The notes beneath the pieces were generated by a model that had not been told where the DNA came from, ran no database searches, and saw nothing but the letters and a program-made list of their open reading frames with translations. From NCBI GenBank assembly GCA_020916435.1, contig CM037092.1:78130817-78194816 (forward strand): 64,000 nt of DNA, written 5' to 3'. Shown in pieces: positions 44,639 to 56,454 of this stretch. The first letter of the stretch is position 1, and each line of letters begins with the position of its first letter. A program made the position numbers and the translations under genes. The DNA is from Oxytropis ochrocephala (taxonomy: Eukaryota; Streptophyta; Magnoliopsida; Fabales; Fabaceae).

Positions 44639-45623
44639 TGCTCCTGGCAGGCCTGGCTGCCAGGACCTGCCAATAAAAAAGAATTGGTATCATCTGATTG
44701 ATGTCGACCCAATGAAGTTTCACCAATAGAAGTGTTAAAATTAAGTCGCTTTCTTTTCCTTATTTCATCAGTCTCGTGAGTTTCTACATCCATACAAACA
44801 CGTGGGGAATGTGCATCAGCTTGCACACGTACAGTAAGGTCAGGCAAAGCACGTGGGATAGCTGGAGGGGGGCCCACGGTATTAACATTAGAGAGAGAGT
44901 GAGCTGTAGACAATCCAATAGTACTACCATTTTTTTTTTAGATAGTCAATTGTTAGTGGGGGTGGGGGAAATGTTAATTTCCGGGACTTGAACCCGGGAC
45001 CTCCTTCTTGCACTCATAATTTCCAATAGTACTACCATAATTTCCAGCATTAAAATTATTCCTTCCCATAATCATGGGACCGTTGTGAACATTGAGAGCC
45101 TGAAACCGTTCCTCATAATTAGCATTATTATTACTCCCTTTATGATCATTATTTCCATTATGAGATTGTCTCCCTTGTTGTCCCATGCCCGCCGATGAGG
45201 CTGCCGGCACTGTTGCTGCAGCGGTGGAACCACCATGTTTCTCTTTGCGAAGCCACGATTGTTATCACCCGAGTTCCGACGCTCCACTTTTAGTTCTGGT
45301 CCCCACCCACGTTTTCCATCATCATGCTCCATGGCAAATAATAACTCACAGCTTGAATCCTGGTGTCCAAGATGACCACACAAGTAACAAAAGACTGAGA
45401 GGCGTTCATACTTAAAACGCACTAACTTGATATTATCTCCACCGACATTGATCTTCTTTCCCCGACGCAGAGGTTTGCGAACATCTATCAACACACGAAT
45501 GCGCATAAAAGACTTCCAAAAATCAGAACTATTTTTGGGGTCGTACTCAACAAAAGTCCCAATAAAATTCCCCAAACTGCGGCCAACTGCTTCGGACATG
45601 AATCTAATAGGAACATCATGGAC
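44635..45623 (-). pseudogene. LINE ORF1, C-terminal part
   Basis: ORF1 is the RNA-binding partner of ORF2. This part has VHDVP, SEAVGRSLGNFIGTFVEYDP, MRIRVLIDVRKPLRRGKKI and the knuckle CYLCGHLGHQDSSC (about 45375), as in plant DUF4283/zinc-knuckle proteins. A frameshift near 45200 and a SINE (44931-45021) follow. The last frame ends in TGA at 44637-44635, which overlaps the ORF2 ATG. Confidence 0.88.
44931..45021 (-). mobile_element. SINE, 5'-truncated, in LINE ORF1
   Basis: A 17-bp duplication TCCAATAGTACTACCAT flanks it (44914-44930, 45022-45038). On minus it reads AAGGAGGTCCCGGGTTCAAG, with B box GGTTCAAGTCC, and ends in an A-run after GACTATCT. A tRNA-derived SINE of 91 bp lacking an A box. 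Confidence 0.85.
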
Positions 45624-45628
45624 TTGGA

Positions 45629-46908
45629 TGATAAACTCTAATTAAGTGCATTTTTAGAGATGTTTTGAATTACTTTTAGAACAATTTTTAGCGATTATAT
45701 GAATCATTGACTTACATTTGCTATTTATTTTTGCAGAAAAGAAGATAATGTGAAAAGAACAAAAATTCAATCTAATGGCACTCAAATCATCAATTATATA
45801 TATGGGCTAGCAAATATAGAATTGGGTGTGGATATATTAAAAAGAAAGACCCAAATCCACATTAAAAAGAAAGAATTGTTGGTGAAGAAAAGAAGGAACA
45901 GTGCCGTGATCAAAAATAAAGGGATTGGCACGCAACCCTAGGAGGGGAATAAAAGGAAGGGAACGTGAATTGAATTGAGGGAGCCGCACTGCACATTGAG
46001 AAAGAAGAAACGGGGGGCCTGACGAAAATACCAGCCGCATACAGAGAGGAAAAGACGCACAGTGACGGGGAGATTGGAAGTTTTGGGTACCTGTTCTTGA
46101 CACCGTGAGAGAGCTTTGGAGCAGAATTCAGAGACTGAATACAGGATCAGAATTTACTCAATCTCCGGGTTATTTTTATTCTGTAATTCATGACTTTTAA
46201 TTTTATTCCAATGTTCTTGAACACTATGGATAGCTAAATCCTTTTCTGGGGTCTTAGGTGATCTTGTTTGATTAGAGACCTTTTTATGTTTTAATTTATG
46301 CTTTGAATTCCTGGTTTTTAATTCAATTAATATTATCCTATTGCTTTATCACATAATTAGGATTGACAACCCTTTGCATGTTTATAATCAATTAGTTGAT
46401 CAGCGACCGTACTGCAATTAGTTGGTGGGCCTATAGGATAGTTGGGACTGTAATTAGGGAATGACCAAACCGTAATTTAGTCTTCCAATCATTCAACCTT
46501 TTTGTACTTTATGCTTTCCTTAAATTTAAATTCTAGCATGACCAAACTAGGGTTAATTTGGGGAAAAGAATATTAATCGCGAATGACCAAACAGGTTAAT
46601 AGCTTTAATAAAGGGATTGGTAATTGAATAAAATAAGGGGATTTAGGTAGGATTAGACATAGAGGAATCGAACCTTGCAAGTGAAACTTTGACCCTAGGC
46701 TTCTCTCCACTGAATCAAATCTTGCATTTTACTATTGTTCTTTATTTCTTTTTAAGTTAGTTTCGTAACAACTCAATCATTCGACCGTCTAAACAATAAA
46801 TAATTTTAAGTAGTTTAGTACTTGTTAGTTAATCCTTGTGGAGACGATATTTTTTATACTACTTCCGCGATAGAGTACACTTGCTCTAGGTGTGTCTTTG
46901 ACGCAACA
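45629..46908 (+). repeat. 5' LTR of Athila-like element (45629-51102)
   Basis: TGATAAACTCTAATTAAG to GACGCAACA. Confidence 0.95.
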
Positions 46909-46914
46909 AGTTTT

Positions 46915-46931
46915 TGGCGCCGTTGCCGCGG
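46915..46931 (+). other. Primer binding site, Athila type
   Basis: TGGCGCCGTTGCCGCGG, one change from the Athila consensus TGGCGCCGTTGCCGGGGA as I know it (tRNA-Asp). Confidence 0.88.
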
Positions 46932-47110
46932 ATTAATTTAGCAATATTAAACGAAAATGATTTTTATTGCTTTAGACATTTTTTTTATGCTTTAGTTTTT
47001 ATTTTAGTCTTTTTTTTTATTTATCTTATTAAAAAGTAAAAAAAAAATTGATAACTCTTTTCAAGAGCTCGTTGCGATTCACTTTGTTTTGCGTGATAAA
47101 AGTCTAAATC

Positions 47111-48204
47111 ATGGTTAAAACTCTTGGAGACTACATTAGAGAAGCGAGAGGCACAAAGAAATTTAGAGAAGTCATATTGGTATATGCCTCAATGTCAACG
47201 CTCATTTTCTCCTCCTTATGAGCCTTATTCAAACTATTGGGATGACTATGAGCCACCTCCTTATTCCTTCAATCGGGATAATTATGAGCAACAAAAAGTG
47301 CGGAGGAAAGAGGAAGAATATGATATCAATGAGGTCTTAGTCAAATTTATGGAGCAAACAAATGAAAATTTTGATAGTTGTAAGAAAAATATGGAGCGAG
47401 CAAATGAAACACTTGATAGATGTAGTGATATGATAACACCGCAACTCAATTGGCTCTAAGGCAAGAGGAGACACGGACACCAATGATGTATCTCGAGGAT
47501 ATAAATGCAAAGTTTGACCGCATGGAGAACCAACTTGGAGTCATGAGTGGTCAACTATCAAGTATCATTGCTATATTATCTCAAGAGGCAGAGAAACTCC
47601 TTATTCGCAAACTGAGCAATACAGAGATAATATTTTTAGTAGTGATGAAGTGTTCTCCAAAGAAGATAATCTAGAGAAAGAAGCTCTCGAGAAAGATAAA
47701 GAGACTACTACTGAAGGGAGTCAAATTGAGATAACAGATTCCATTGATGAGAGCGATTATGAGGAGAATGCAAAAGATCAACAAGTTCCTGATTTCGAGG
47801 AAGAGGAGAAAGCTCCAATTGTTGGGCAAGTTGTTTTAACCATTGGTGATGCTGTAATTGAGGTTAATGAGGGAAAGGTAACTTTAAGGAGTGGTAAAGA
47901 AGATGATGTTATTAAAGCTTTAAATTCCAACGAAAATTTATCTTCTGTAACTTCTCCTTATTTTGATGATGTGGTTGAAACTAATAATTTTTGTGATCTA
48001 AAGATGCAGGACCTTTTGAAGAAAATTATTATTTTGCAGGATCCTAGCATAGTGGTGGATGGAGATGAAATAAAAATTCCACAATCCTATGAAGTTCATT
48101 CACCAGGTGGAAAAAGAAAAAACAATGTCAATCACATGGTTAGAAAACTAAGAATGTGCACTGCGTTAGATGTAAAATTTGCTCTTGGAGAGCCACCTGA
48201 TTGA
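47111..48204 (+). pseudogene. gag C-terminus fused to protease end, frameshifted
   Basis: Three overlapping frames (47124-47459, 47450-47674, 47650-48204). The first has PPYEPYSNYWDDYEPPPYS and a helix with NENFDSCKKNMERANETLDR, like the poorly conserved end of Athila gag; the second MENQLGVMSGQLSSI continues the coiled region. The third, acidic and 184 codons long, holds GDAVIEVNEGKVTLRSG, which resembles the segment right after the Athila protease (inference), and ends in EPPD-stop. Everything between (protease core) and after (RT, integrase) is gone. Two frameshifts. Confidence 0.6.
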
Positions 48205-48224
48205 GCACCAACTATCGTCAGGCT

Positions 48225-48263
48225 CATGACGTTAAACAAGCGCTTCGCAGGAGGCAACCTGTG
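48225..48263 (+). promoter_or_regulatory. Conserved hairpin motif, second Athila-like element
   Basis: CATGACGTTAAACAAGCGCT then stem CGCAGG (48246-48251), loop AGGCAA, CCTGTG (48258-48263). Compare 17471-17510: loop and AAGCGCTT are kept, the stem pairs differ in a compensating way. Confidence 0.6.
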
Positions 48264-49810
48264 TTTTATTTTCAGTTATTTTTGTTTTCTTTTGTTTTTA
48301 GGAACAAGCTCCAACTACAAGCTCTCTCAGGGAAGTCACTTTTACTCTCTCTCATTTATTTTTGTGTCAATCAGATATTTTTCATTGAGGACCATGTTTC
48401 ATGCTAGTGTGGGGGAGGATATTATATATTGTCACTTGGTCTCTATTAATGCACATACCCACTATATGTTGATAGCATTTTTTCTGGCTTGTTTTGCATG
48501 AACTATGCTTAAATTGAAAAAAAAATAGAGATTATGTCTTTAGGGATCCCATAATTAATTTACTTGACAGACTTGTGCTTAATTGTAACTGTGAGGATGT
48601 CCTTAAAAAGCTGATAATTAGCATTTGTCCCTCTTGAGTACTTTTTGTGAACTAAGCTTCTAAATGTGAGATCTGAGCCTTTATAAGGGGATTGCTACTA
48701 AATCATAAATTTTTACCCCTTTTCTTTCTATGAGTGTGTTTCCCAATTTGCTACATTCTAGAATTTGTCTTTTGACCATTTCAAGGCGAAAATTGATTTG
48801 CATCATGTAAAAAGATCTGGGGAATTTAGGTATTTTTCTGGCCACAGAGTTGTTTGTTGAATTTATCCATTAGTTGCCCCCTTTGAGCCTAATTGTTATA
48901 TTTTTTATCTTTGGTACCCAGATATAATTTTTTTCTTTTTCTTTTTTGGTGACCAATTGAAATTGAATGTGGAGCAACTATTGAAAATTACAATTTCGTC
49001 CTATATTTTAGTGGTCTATATTGTCAGGACAGGAATTTCTTCCTCTACTTTATTTGTCTTTCTTGTTAGGAAAAAAAAAGAGTGAATCATGTGCTTGTAA
49101 GAATATCTTCCTACAAAGGAAACAAAATAGAAGTTTTCATGTACTTACAGTTTCCTCCTAAGAAAAAAATATAAAAAAAAAAAAATTTGAAAAAAAAAAA
49201 AAGAAAAGCAAAGGAGGAAAAGACACATCAAAAGAATGAAAGAGCCAAAGGGTAAATCAAAAAAAAAAGGTCTACTCAAGAGTGAGGGTAAATCAAAGAG
49301 AGTCGATTCAATAGAAGAAGAGTGAAGAATGAAAGCGAAAATTAAGTTGGAGTTTGGACAAAAATTGTAAAATAGATAGGAGCTCCATATTTGGTTTCAA
49401 TGGTTACTGTCTGTTTCTTGTTTTTTCTTTTAGCCATTTGATTATCTCCCTCTTCTTATTTCCTACCCTGCATGAATTCACCTTGGCCCCATTACAACCC
49501 ATGAAACCCCATCTCTTGCATGCATGTGAACTATTTAGTGGAGATTTGGTCAAATTACAAGCATATGGTAATGTGCATTTTGTGGAAACTTGAGTGTATA
49601 TTTTCCCAAGTCTCTAAACACTTAGAGAGATTGTGAGTGAGTGCCCTTGTTCACATAAATGTATTCTTCAGGACATGAGCCTCTAATTGGGCAACCTTTT
49701 GACATCTCATTTGTGCTATATTATCTATTGTCTGTCATTGTGCTTCTAATTTTGGATCTCTTATCTGTCTGTCTCTATTATTTATTTGAAAATTTTTTGA
49801 GCCAGAAAAT
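48264..49810 (+). other. 3' non-coding region of Athila-like element
   Basis: AT-rich, no supported open frame, with A-rich low-complexity sequence at 49160-49280 (AAAAAAAATTTGAAAAAAAA). Confidence 0.7.
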
Positions 49811-49845
49811 TTGCTTGAGGACAAGCAAAGGTTAAGTGTGGGAGT
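49811..49845 (+). other. Hairpin and polypurine tract before 3' LTR
   Basis: TTTGCTTGAGGACAAGCAAA (8-bp stem) followed by GGTTAAGTGTGGGAGT, directly before the LTR. Confidence 0.85.
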
Positions 49846-51102
49846 TGATAAACTCTAATTAAGTGCATTTTTTTTAGATGTTTTGAATTACTTTTAGAAC
49901 AATTATTAGCAGACTTATTATATGAATCATTGACTTACATTTGCTATTTATTTTTGCAGAAAAGAAGATAATGTGAAAAGAACAAAAATTCAATCTAATG
50001 GCACTCAAATCATCAATTATATATATGGGCTAGCAAATATAGAATTGGGTGAGGATATATTAAAAAGAAAGGCCCAAATACACATTAAAAAGAAAAAATT
50101 GTTGGTGAAGAAAGGAGGGAACAATGCCGTGATCAAAAATAAAGGGATTGGCACGCAACCCTAGGAGGGGAATAAAAGGAAGGGAACGTGAATTGAATTG
50201 AGGAGCTGCACTGCACATTGAGAAAGAAGAAACGGGGGCTGACGAAAATACCAGCCGCATACAGTGACGGGGAGATTGGAAGTTTTGGAGTCACTGCTTG
50301 ACAGTGAGAGAACTGGAGCGAATTCGCAGATCAATACGGGATCGAATTTACTCAATCTCTGGGTTATTTTTATTCTGTAATTCATGACGTTTAATTTTAT
50401 TCCAATGTTCTTGAACACTATGGATAGCTAAATCCTTTTCTGGGGTCTTAGGTGGATCTTGCTTGATTAGAGACCTTTTTATGTTTTAATTTATGCTTTG
50501 AATTCCTGGTTTTTAATTCAATTAATATTATCATATTGCTTTATCACATAATTAGGATTGACAACCCTTTGCATGTTTATAATCAATTAGTTGATCAGCG
50601 ACCGTACTGCAATTAGTTGGTGGACCTATAGGATAGTTGGGACTGTAATTAGGGAATGACCAAACCGTAATTTAGTCTTCCAATCATTCAACCTTTTTGT
50701 ACTTTATGCTTTCCTTAAATTTAAATTTAGCATGACCAAACTAGGGTTAATTTGGGGAAAAGAATATTAATCGTGAATGACCAAACGGGTTAATAGCTTT
50801 AGTAAAGGGATTGGTAATTGAATAAAATAAGGGGATTCAGGTAGGATTAGACATAGAGGAATCGAACCTTGCAAGTGAAACTGTGACCCTAGGCTTCTCT
50901 CCACTGAATCAAATCTTGCATTTTACTATTGTTCTTTATTTCTTTTTAAGTTAGTTTCGTAACAACTCAATCATTCGACCGTCTAAACAATAAATAATTT
51001 TAAGTAGTTTAGTACTTGTTAGTTAATCCTTGTGAAGACGATATTTTTTATACTACTTCCGCGATAGAGTACACTTGCTCTAGGTGTGTCTTTGACGCAA
51101 CA
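49846..51102 (+). repeat. 3' LTR of Athila-like element (45629-51102)
   Basis: TGATAAACTCTAATTAAG to GACGCAACA, followed by TTGGA. Confidence 0.95.
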
Positions 51103-51107
51103 TTGGA

Positions 51108-51469
51108 CCCAAAAAGCAACCTCAAAAGAGGGACTTGCGCAGCCCACATCCCCAACCCCAAGTTTGGCGGGATTAACATATGCCCATCAAAGTGCCGGGG
51201 ACCACGAGAGAACACTTTCTCAACATCACGCCAATGGTAAACCGGAAGAGGAACAAGTTGCTATCAAGAGCACGAATATTCACACCTCGTACTGGTTGCC
51301 AAATCGCAGCAAGACGATCCTTCATGATGGGGATGCGAATAGTTCTTCGAGTGAGAAAACGTCCCACTAGACAATGACATGCATCAAGAGTCTCATTATC
51401 ATTGGTCTCACGTTGCAGTGGTGCAACATCATCTTCTTCACCTTCAAAGTTCATTCTATTAATAGCCAT
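51108..51469 (-). pseudogene. LINE ORF1, N-terminal part (DUF4283)
   Basis: Start ATG 51469-51467 (MAINRMNFEGEE). LDACHCLVGRFLTRRTIRIP, MKDRLAAIWQPVRGVNIR and SNLFLFRF form a DUF4283 domain, common in plant LINE ORF1 and related proteins. A frameshift near 51230 follows, then the Athila-like element separates this from the rest at 45623. Confidence 0.9.
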
Positions 51470-51753
51470 AGATGCAGCAATGAGATCCTGACAAAGCAAT
51501 AGAACTATAGGAAGGAAAATGGAATTCAAGAGATGAGAGCTAGTGAACAAGATCCCAAACTTGTCACAGTTACCTCATCCACCGGAGAAACACAAGGGAT
51601 AAGACCTAGTGACCAAGGATAGCACTTGACACAGTTACCTCATCCATCGGTAAATTCAGATCCAAAGCGCCTTTCAATGGAAGGGAAATAGAAGCAAAAA
51701 TGTCTCACAAGGGAAACCCTAGGAGAGAAAACAAAAAAAATTGATTAGTTGTT
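51470..51753 (-). other. LINE 5' untranslated region
   Basis: Between ORF1 start and the 5' target duplication. CACAGTTACCTCATCCA occurs twice (about 51565 and 51638). No coding signal. Confidence 0.6.
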
Positions 51754-51765
51754 GTGTCTCGAGTT

Positions 51766-52919
51766 GATAAGCACCTTTACCAGTTTTCGAGATGACTTTG
51801 TATGGTCCTTCCTAGTTTGTTGCCAACTTCCCTTCCCGTGCATTTTTGTTGTCCACATAGGATCGTCTAAGTACTAGATCGCCGACTTCGACTCTCGAAG
51901 AATGACTCGCTGGTTATAGCGGCGGGCAATCCGAGCTTTGCCGATGGCTTCAGCAAGTTGAGCCCTATCGCGGACCTCTTGAATATTGTCCAGCCCTTCT
52001 TTGATAGCCCAGTTGTTTTCTTCTTCGGTGAGAGGATAGAGAGTCCTCCAAGTTGATTCTCCGAGTTCCACCTAATAATGAAACACCGGTCCCGTAGGTG
52101 AGTCGGAAGGGAGTTTCGCCCGTCGTCAAGTGTGGTGTAGTCCGATATGCCCAAAGGACATAAGGGAGCTCGTCGGGCCATGCACCCTTAGCGCCCTTCA
52201 GCCTTTTCTTTAGGCCTTCAAAGATAACCCGATTCACCGCCTCGGCAGTGTCGTTGGTTTGAGGGTGCTCGATCGATGTAAAGTGTTTCTTGATGTTCGG
52301 ACGGTTAGGCATTGCTTAATCCTCTATCGTGCGAACCGAGTTCCATTGTCCGTTATGACTACGGCGGAACGCCGAATCTTGCCAAGATGTTCTTTTTGAC
52401 AAATTTGATACAATTTTTAACGATTATTTGGGCCAATGGCTCGGCCTCAATCCATTTGGTGAAATAGTCGACCGTGACGATGAGAAACTTTACCCCACCT
52501 CTTGCCAAGGGAAAGGGGCCGAGTAAATATATCCCCCACTGAGAGAAAGGCCAAGGTGCTGATAAGGAGGCTAGCTCGGCTGGCGGAGCGTTGTGCATGT
52601 CGGCATATCTTTGGCAAGTGTCACACCTCCTGACCAAGTCTGCCGAGTCTTGGACCATGCAGGTTGGCCAGAAATAACCAGCACGGAGAGCTTTTTTCGA
52701 CAGAGCTTGGGCCCCGAGGTGTTGTCCACATATTCCTTCGTGTATCTCCTTGAGCACATACTCGGCTTCTACGCACTTCAATAATTGAGATGAGAGACCC
52801 CAGCAGAAGAGTTTGCCGTCAATGATTGTAAAGGAAGTGGCTCTTTTCCGAATTGCCACTGTTTTTTTGGGGTTAGATGATTCGACTCCGAATGTTGTAT
52901 AACTATTTGTTAGTTGCAT
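51766..52919 (-). pseudogene. Integrase of gag-less Tat element
   Basis: On minus: zinc finger HEGICGQHLGAQALSKKALR with CDTCQRYAD (about 52730-52600), core VDYFTKWIEAEP (first Asp), a damaged second Asp region around 52340 (TDNGTRF is readable only across a frame change), EHPQTNDTAEAVNRV (Glu, about 52255), TTPHLTTGETPFRLTYG and WEG-like C-terminus to 51780. At least three frameshifts or stops. Continues from the RNase H frames upstream; the LINE begins right after it. Confidence 0.88.
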
Positions 52920-53409
52920 TTAGCTGACCCGCTCGGCGACGATGTTGACGTTGGTCGTTGATAGAGGGGAAAGATCTACGTTGGGTTTTGTTAAACTTTT
53001 CTAAATAATGCTTCGGAGGCTGCCCGAGGGTTTGGTGCTTGCCAACTTGGCCAAAACGTTTGCTCGCGCGTTTTACGACCTCGAGACATGCTTCAGTTCT
53101 ACCTTCTCGAATTGTACCCAGGTAGCGCTGCCGCACCGTATTTTTCACGGTGAATTCCTCCTTGACCTGGGAAACGACCAGTATAGAGTCGGTGTTTAGC
53201 TCGATGATTTTTGCACCAAACTCCGAGGCCAGTTTTAGGCCGGCAATGCAAGCTTCGTACTTAGCTCGATGATTTTTGCACCAAACTCCGAGGCCAGTTT
53301 TAGGCCGGCAATGCAAGCTTCGTACTTCTGTCATCAGGCCCTCTGAATTCTCTAGGATCAATCTAGCTCCGCTCCCCTTCGAATTCGAAGATCCGTCAAT
53401 ATGAAGAGT
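52920..53409 (-). pseudogene. Second RNase H of gag-less Tat element
   Basis: LILENSEGL, AKYEACIAGLKLASEFGAKI and ELNTDSILVVSQVKEE mark the archaeal-type RNase H, matching 32012-32430. A 65-bp tandem duplication (units at 53198 and 53263) repeats the YEACIAGLKLASEFGAKIIEL part and shifts the frame. Confidence 0.82.
53198..53327 (-). repeat. 65-bp tandem duplication in RNase H
   Basis: AGCTCGATGATTTTTGCACC with CCGGCAATGCAAGCTTCGTA occurs twice, period 65, with no visible differences. Because 65 is not a multiple of three it breaks the frame. Confidence 0.9.
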
Positions 53410-54284
53410 CTAGAATAAGGCGTTCGAATTAGAAGGAGCGGGTGTCATTTTTGCTACAAAATCGGCTAAGACCTGGGCTTTGAGGGAAGACCGAGCTTCG
53501 TACTTTATGCCGAACTCGGAAAGTTTGACGACCAATTTGATTATCCTGCCTGCTAGGTCCGGGCGATGCAGTAGTTGACGAATGGGTTGGTCGGTCTGGA
53601 CCACGATCTGGTGTGCGACGAAGTAGGGCCTCAACCTCCTGGCAGCAATGACCAGTGCGAGAGCTACCATTTCTATCTTTTGATACCGGGACTCGCACCT
53701 TGCAACACTTTGCTTATGAAATACACAAGTCGTTGCCCATCCCCCCTTTCCCTGATTAGAACTGCACTGACTATCTCCTCGGCCACGGCGAGGTATAAGT
53801 ATAAGGGTTTCCCCTTCTGCGGGCTTTAGCAGTATTGGAGGTTCGGAGAGGATTTGCTTGAGCATGGAAAGCACGTCCTCACAGTCCAGGGTCCATTGGA
53901 ACTCGACCCCTTTTTAAGGATTTTGAAGAAGGGAGGGACCAATTTGATGCCTTTGAGACGAATCGAGATAAGGCGGCGATCATCCCCGTCAGCTTCTGTA
54001 CTTCTTTTTTGGTCGTTGGCGGACGCATGTTGGTGACTTCTCGGCATTTGTCCGGGTTGGCTTCGATCCCCCTCTCTGTTAGGCAGAAACCGAGGAATTT
54101 TCCTGCCCTAACTCCGAAGGTGCATTTCTCGGGGTTGAATCAGAGGTTGTTCTTTCCTGCCTCAGCAAATATTTCCTCGAGGTCGGTGATATGGTCTTCG
54201 TCATCTTTGCTCTTGCGATCATGTCATCGAGGACTTGCCCGATTTGACCCCGGAAGACTTTTTTCATCATACGCTGGTACGTGG
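53410..54284 (-). pseudogene. RT C-terminal part and RNase H of gag-less Tat
   Basis: From the insertion site on minus: TYQRMMKKVFRGQIGQV, LDDM (about 54215; the Tyr is lost with nearby codons), the thumb with damaged frames, then ILSEPPILLKPAEGETL, RRLRPYFVAHQIVVQTDQPI and DLAGRI. Joined across the large-LTR element to GLKNAEA at 61770, so both halves belong to one RT. Confidence 0.85.
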
Positions 54285-55314
54285 TGTAACGCTCCAAAAA
54301 TAATTCAAATATTTATTTAATTAAGTGGTATATTGGTTAGTTATATTAGAATAATGATAGGGTATTTGATTTAAATGAGGAGTGGTAGTTAGTAAAAAGT
54401 GAGAGGTAATTTAATTAAAAGAGGGAGTAGTGCAAGTAATGGAGGAGGTGTGATTAGTTAGGCCCATGATCCATTAGGAGGCCCATATCCATGATATAGG
54501 TGTGGGTGTCGATGATGAGAGTTCATTTACAAAGAAAAGTCAAAGAGTAAAGTAAGAGAGTAGAGAGAGAGAGGTGTGATAGCTTTAAGAGAGAGGAAGA
54601 GAAGATCTTGGCGTGGAGAGTTCAAGCAAGGAAGAGAAAGCTTGATTGTTGGTGATGGTCGGTGATTCTTGGTGGAAAGAGTGCTGGTGTTCTTCATTAA
54701 GGTAAGGGGGCTCTCTTTCACCTATAATAGAGTATATGATGAGTGTTATGTGTGGGTTAGACCCTAGGATGATTGTTGAGTTGTTTTGTGTTGCTTGTTG
54801 TGTGATTGATGTTGTGTTTGCTTCACTTTGGTGATATTGTGAAGTGTGTATGTGTTGTTGATGATGGGTCATATGAGAGACCTAGGAAAGAAATGGGATT
54901 TGAGGAACCCTAAGTATCAGGACGTCATTTTTGGTGTTGTCACCTTAGTGATTGTTTTGATGTGTGTTGGACAATATTCGAATGAATATGTGTTGTAGAA
55001 ATTGTGGGTTAAGTTTGATCATAGTATGAGAATCAAAGAAAAGAGGAAGATGAGGTTAGGTTGAAGCGCCAGGGCGCCATTCGAAGTGAAGTATTATTGT
55101 GTGCCAAGGAGGGTAGGTGTGTTGTAGCTTGTGAATATCGAAGGTGTGTGCGTCGAAGGATAGTGAGTTGAAGTCAGGGTGTGCCGAGAAACGTAAGTGT
55201 GTCGGGCGTGGCGGTGTACGTCGTAGTATATGGGCGCCAAGTATGTGTGTGCCGAGAAGAGTAGGTGTGTTGAAGTGAGTATGTGTGCGTTGTAGTATAT
55301 GGATGTCAAAGCTA

Positions 55315-55510
55315 GTGTAACCGAGGTAGTGTAGTACCGAGGTGAGTAATGGTTAAGTGAAAGAGTGTAATCAAGTAGTGTAACCGAGGTAGTGTAGTCT
55401 TCGAGGTGAGTAATGGTTAAGTGAAGGAGTGTAATCGAATAGTGTAACCGAGGTAGTGTGTAGTACCGAGGGTGAGTAATGGTTAAGTGAAAGAATGTAA
55501 CCGAGGTAGT
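55315..55510 (+). repeat. 63-bp minisatellite in LTR1
   Basis: GTGTAACCGAGGTAGTGTAG and GGTGAGTAATGGTTAAGTGA recur at 55315, 55378 and 55442; shorter GTAACCGAGGTGAGTGATGG units continue to about 55675. LTR2 has the counterpart at about 59660-60010. Confidence 0.85.
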
Positions 55511-56454
55511 ATAACCGAGGTGAGTGATGGTTAAGTGAGGAAGTATGGCAAGGTGAGTGATGGTGAAGTGAGGAAGTGTGGCAAGGTGAGTGATGGTTAA
55601 GTGAGAAAGTGTAACCGAGATAGTGTAACCAAGGTGAGTGATGGTGAATTGAGGAAGTGTAACCGAGGTGTAGTGTGTGTATAAATTTGAAGTGTAGTAG
55701 TCGGGCGTGTAGTGTATATAAGTCGGAATGTAGTTGTCGAGGTATGGATGTAATATAAGTGAAGTGTAGGTATGTCGAATCTAGTATTGTCTAGGTATGG
55801 ATGTAATGAAGTGAAGTGTAGGTCTGTCGAATCTAGTGATGTCGAACTGTAGATTTATTGAAGTATAGTGTATGTATGCTGAGGTGTAGTGGTTGAGGTG
55901 TAGTCCATTTGGAGCGAAGTGTAGTTGTCGAGGTATTGTGTATATATACCGAGGTGTATGTGTTGAGGTGTAGAGGTATCAGAGTGTAAGTGTCGTCTTG
56001 TAGACGTGACGAAGTGTAAGTGTATGGGAGTCGACGTGTAGTACCGAAGTATAGTGTTGTAGTGGTGACGAAGTGTAGGTGTCGACGTGTTGGTGTCGAA
56101 GTGTGGATGTGAAGAAGTGTGGTGAGACGAAGGGTAGTGTAAGTGTGCCGAGGTGCAGTGTGGTGTGCCAAAGTGCAGTGTGGTGTGACGAAGGGTAGTG
56201 TATGAGTGCCGAGGTGCAGTGTGAGTGCGCCGAGGTGCTGTTTTGACGCCAGTGTGGCGCAGGTTGCTGCCAGGCGCAAATTAGGGTGTTGTTTGGTGCC
56301 GAGTACGTCTAAGTGGCTGAATGGTGTAGCCAATTTAGTCCTTAGGTGACGTTTGGTCCTTAGGTGACGTTGTGATCCTTATGTGACGGTTTGGTCCTTG
56401 TAGTGACAGTTTAGTCTACTACTATTGGTGTTGATGTGTCCGGTGAGGTTGATG

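Larger units (their letters stand above)
45629..51102 (+). mobile_element. Non-autonomous Athila-like element in the LINE
   Basis: LTRs of 1280 and 1257 bp (TGATAAACTC..GACGCAACA), duplication TTGGA (45624-45628, 51103-51107), primer site TGGCGCCGTTGCCGCGG at 46915, hairpin plus purine tract before the second LTR. The 2.9 kb interior has a gag-like and protease-end remnant but no RT or integrase. The LTRs are very alike, apart from short indels near 46010-46100. It is the youngest or among the youngest insertions here, being nested third. Confidence 0.95.
40572..51753 (-). mobile_element. L1-type LINE, 5.7 kb without nested insert
   Basis: Flanked by the 12-bp duplication GTGTCTCGAGTT at 40560-40571 and 51754-51765. 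The 3' end is a short A-run on minus (TTTTTTTT at 40572). Contains ORF1 and ORF2 in plant-L1 order. The Athila-like element 45629-51102 and a SINE interrupt ORF1. It lies in the gag-less Tat element just behind integrase. Confidence 0.93.

Noticed and set aside
55833..56333. 166-codon minus-strand frame rich in Thr and His
   Set aside because: Comes from the GTGTAG/GTCGAAGTG short repeats; the counterpart in LTR2 is differently interrupted, so no conserved protein.
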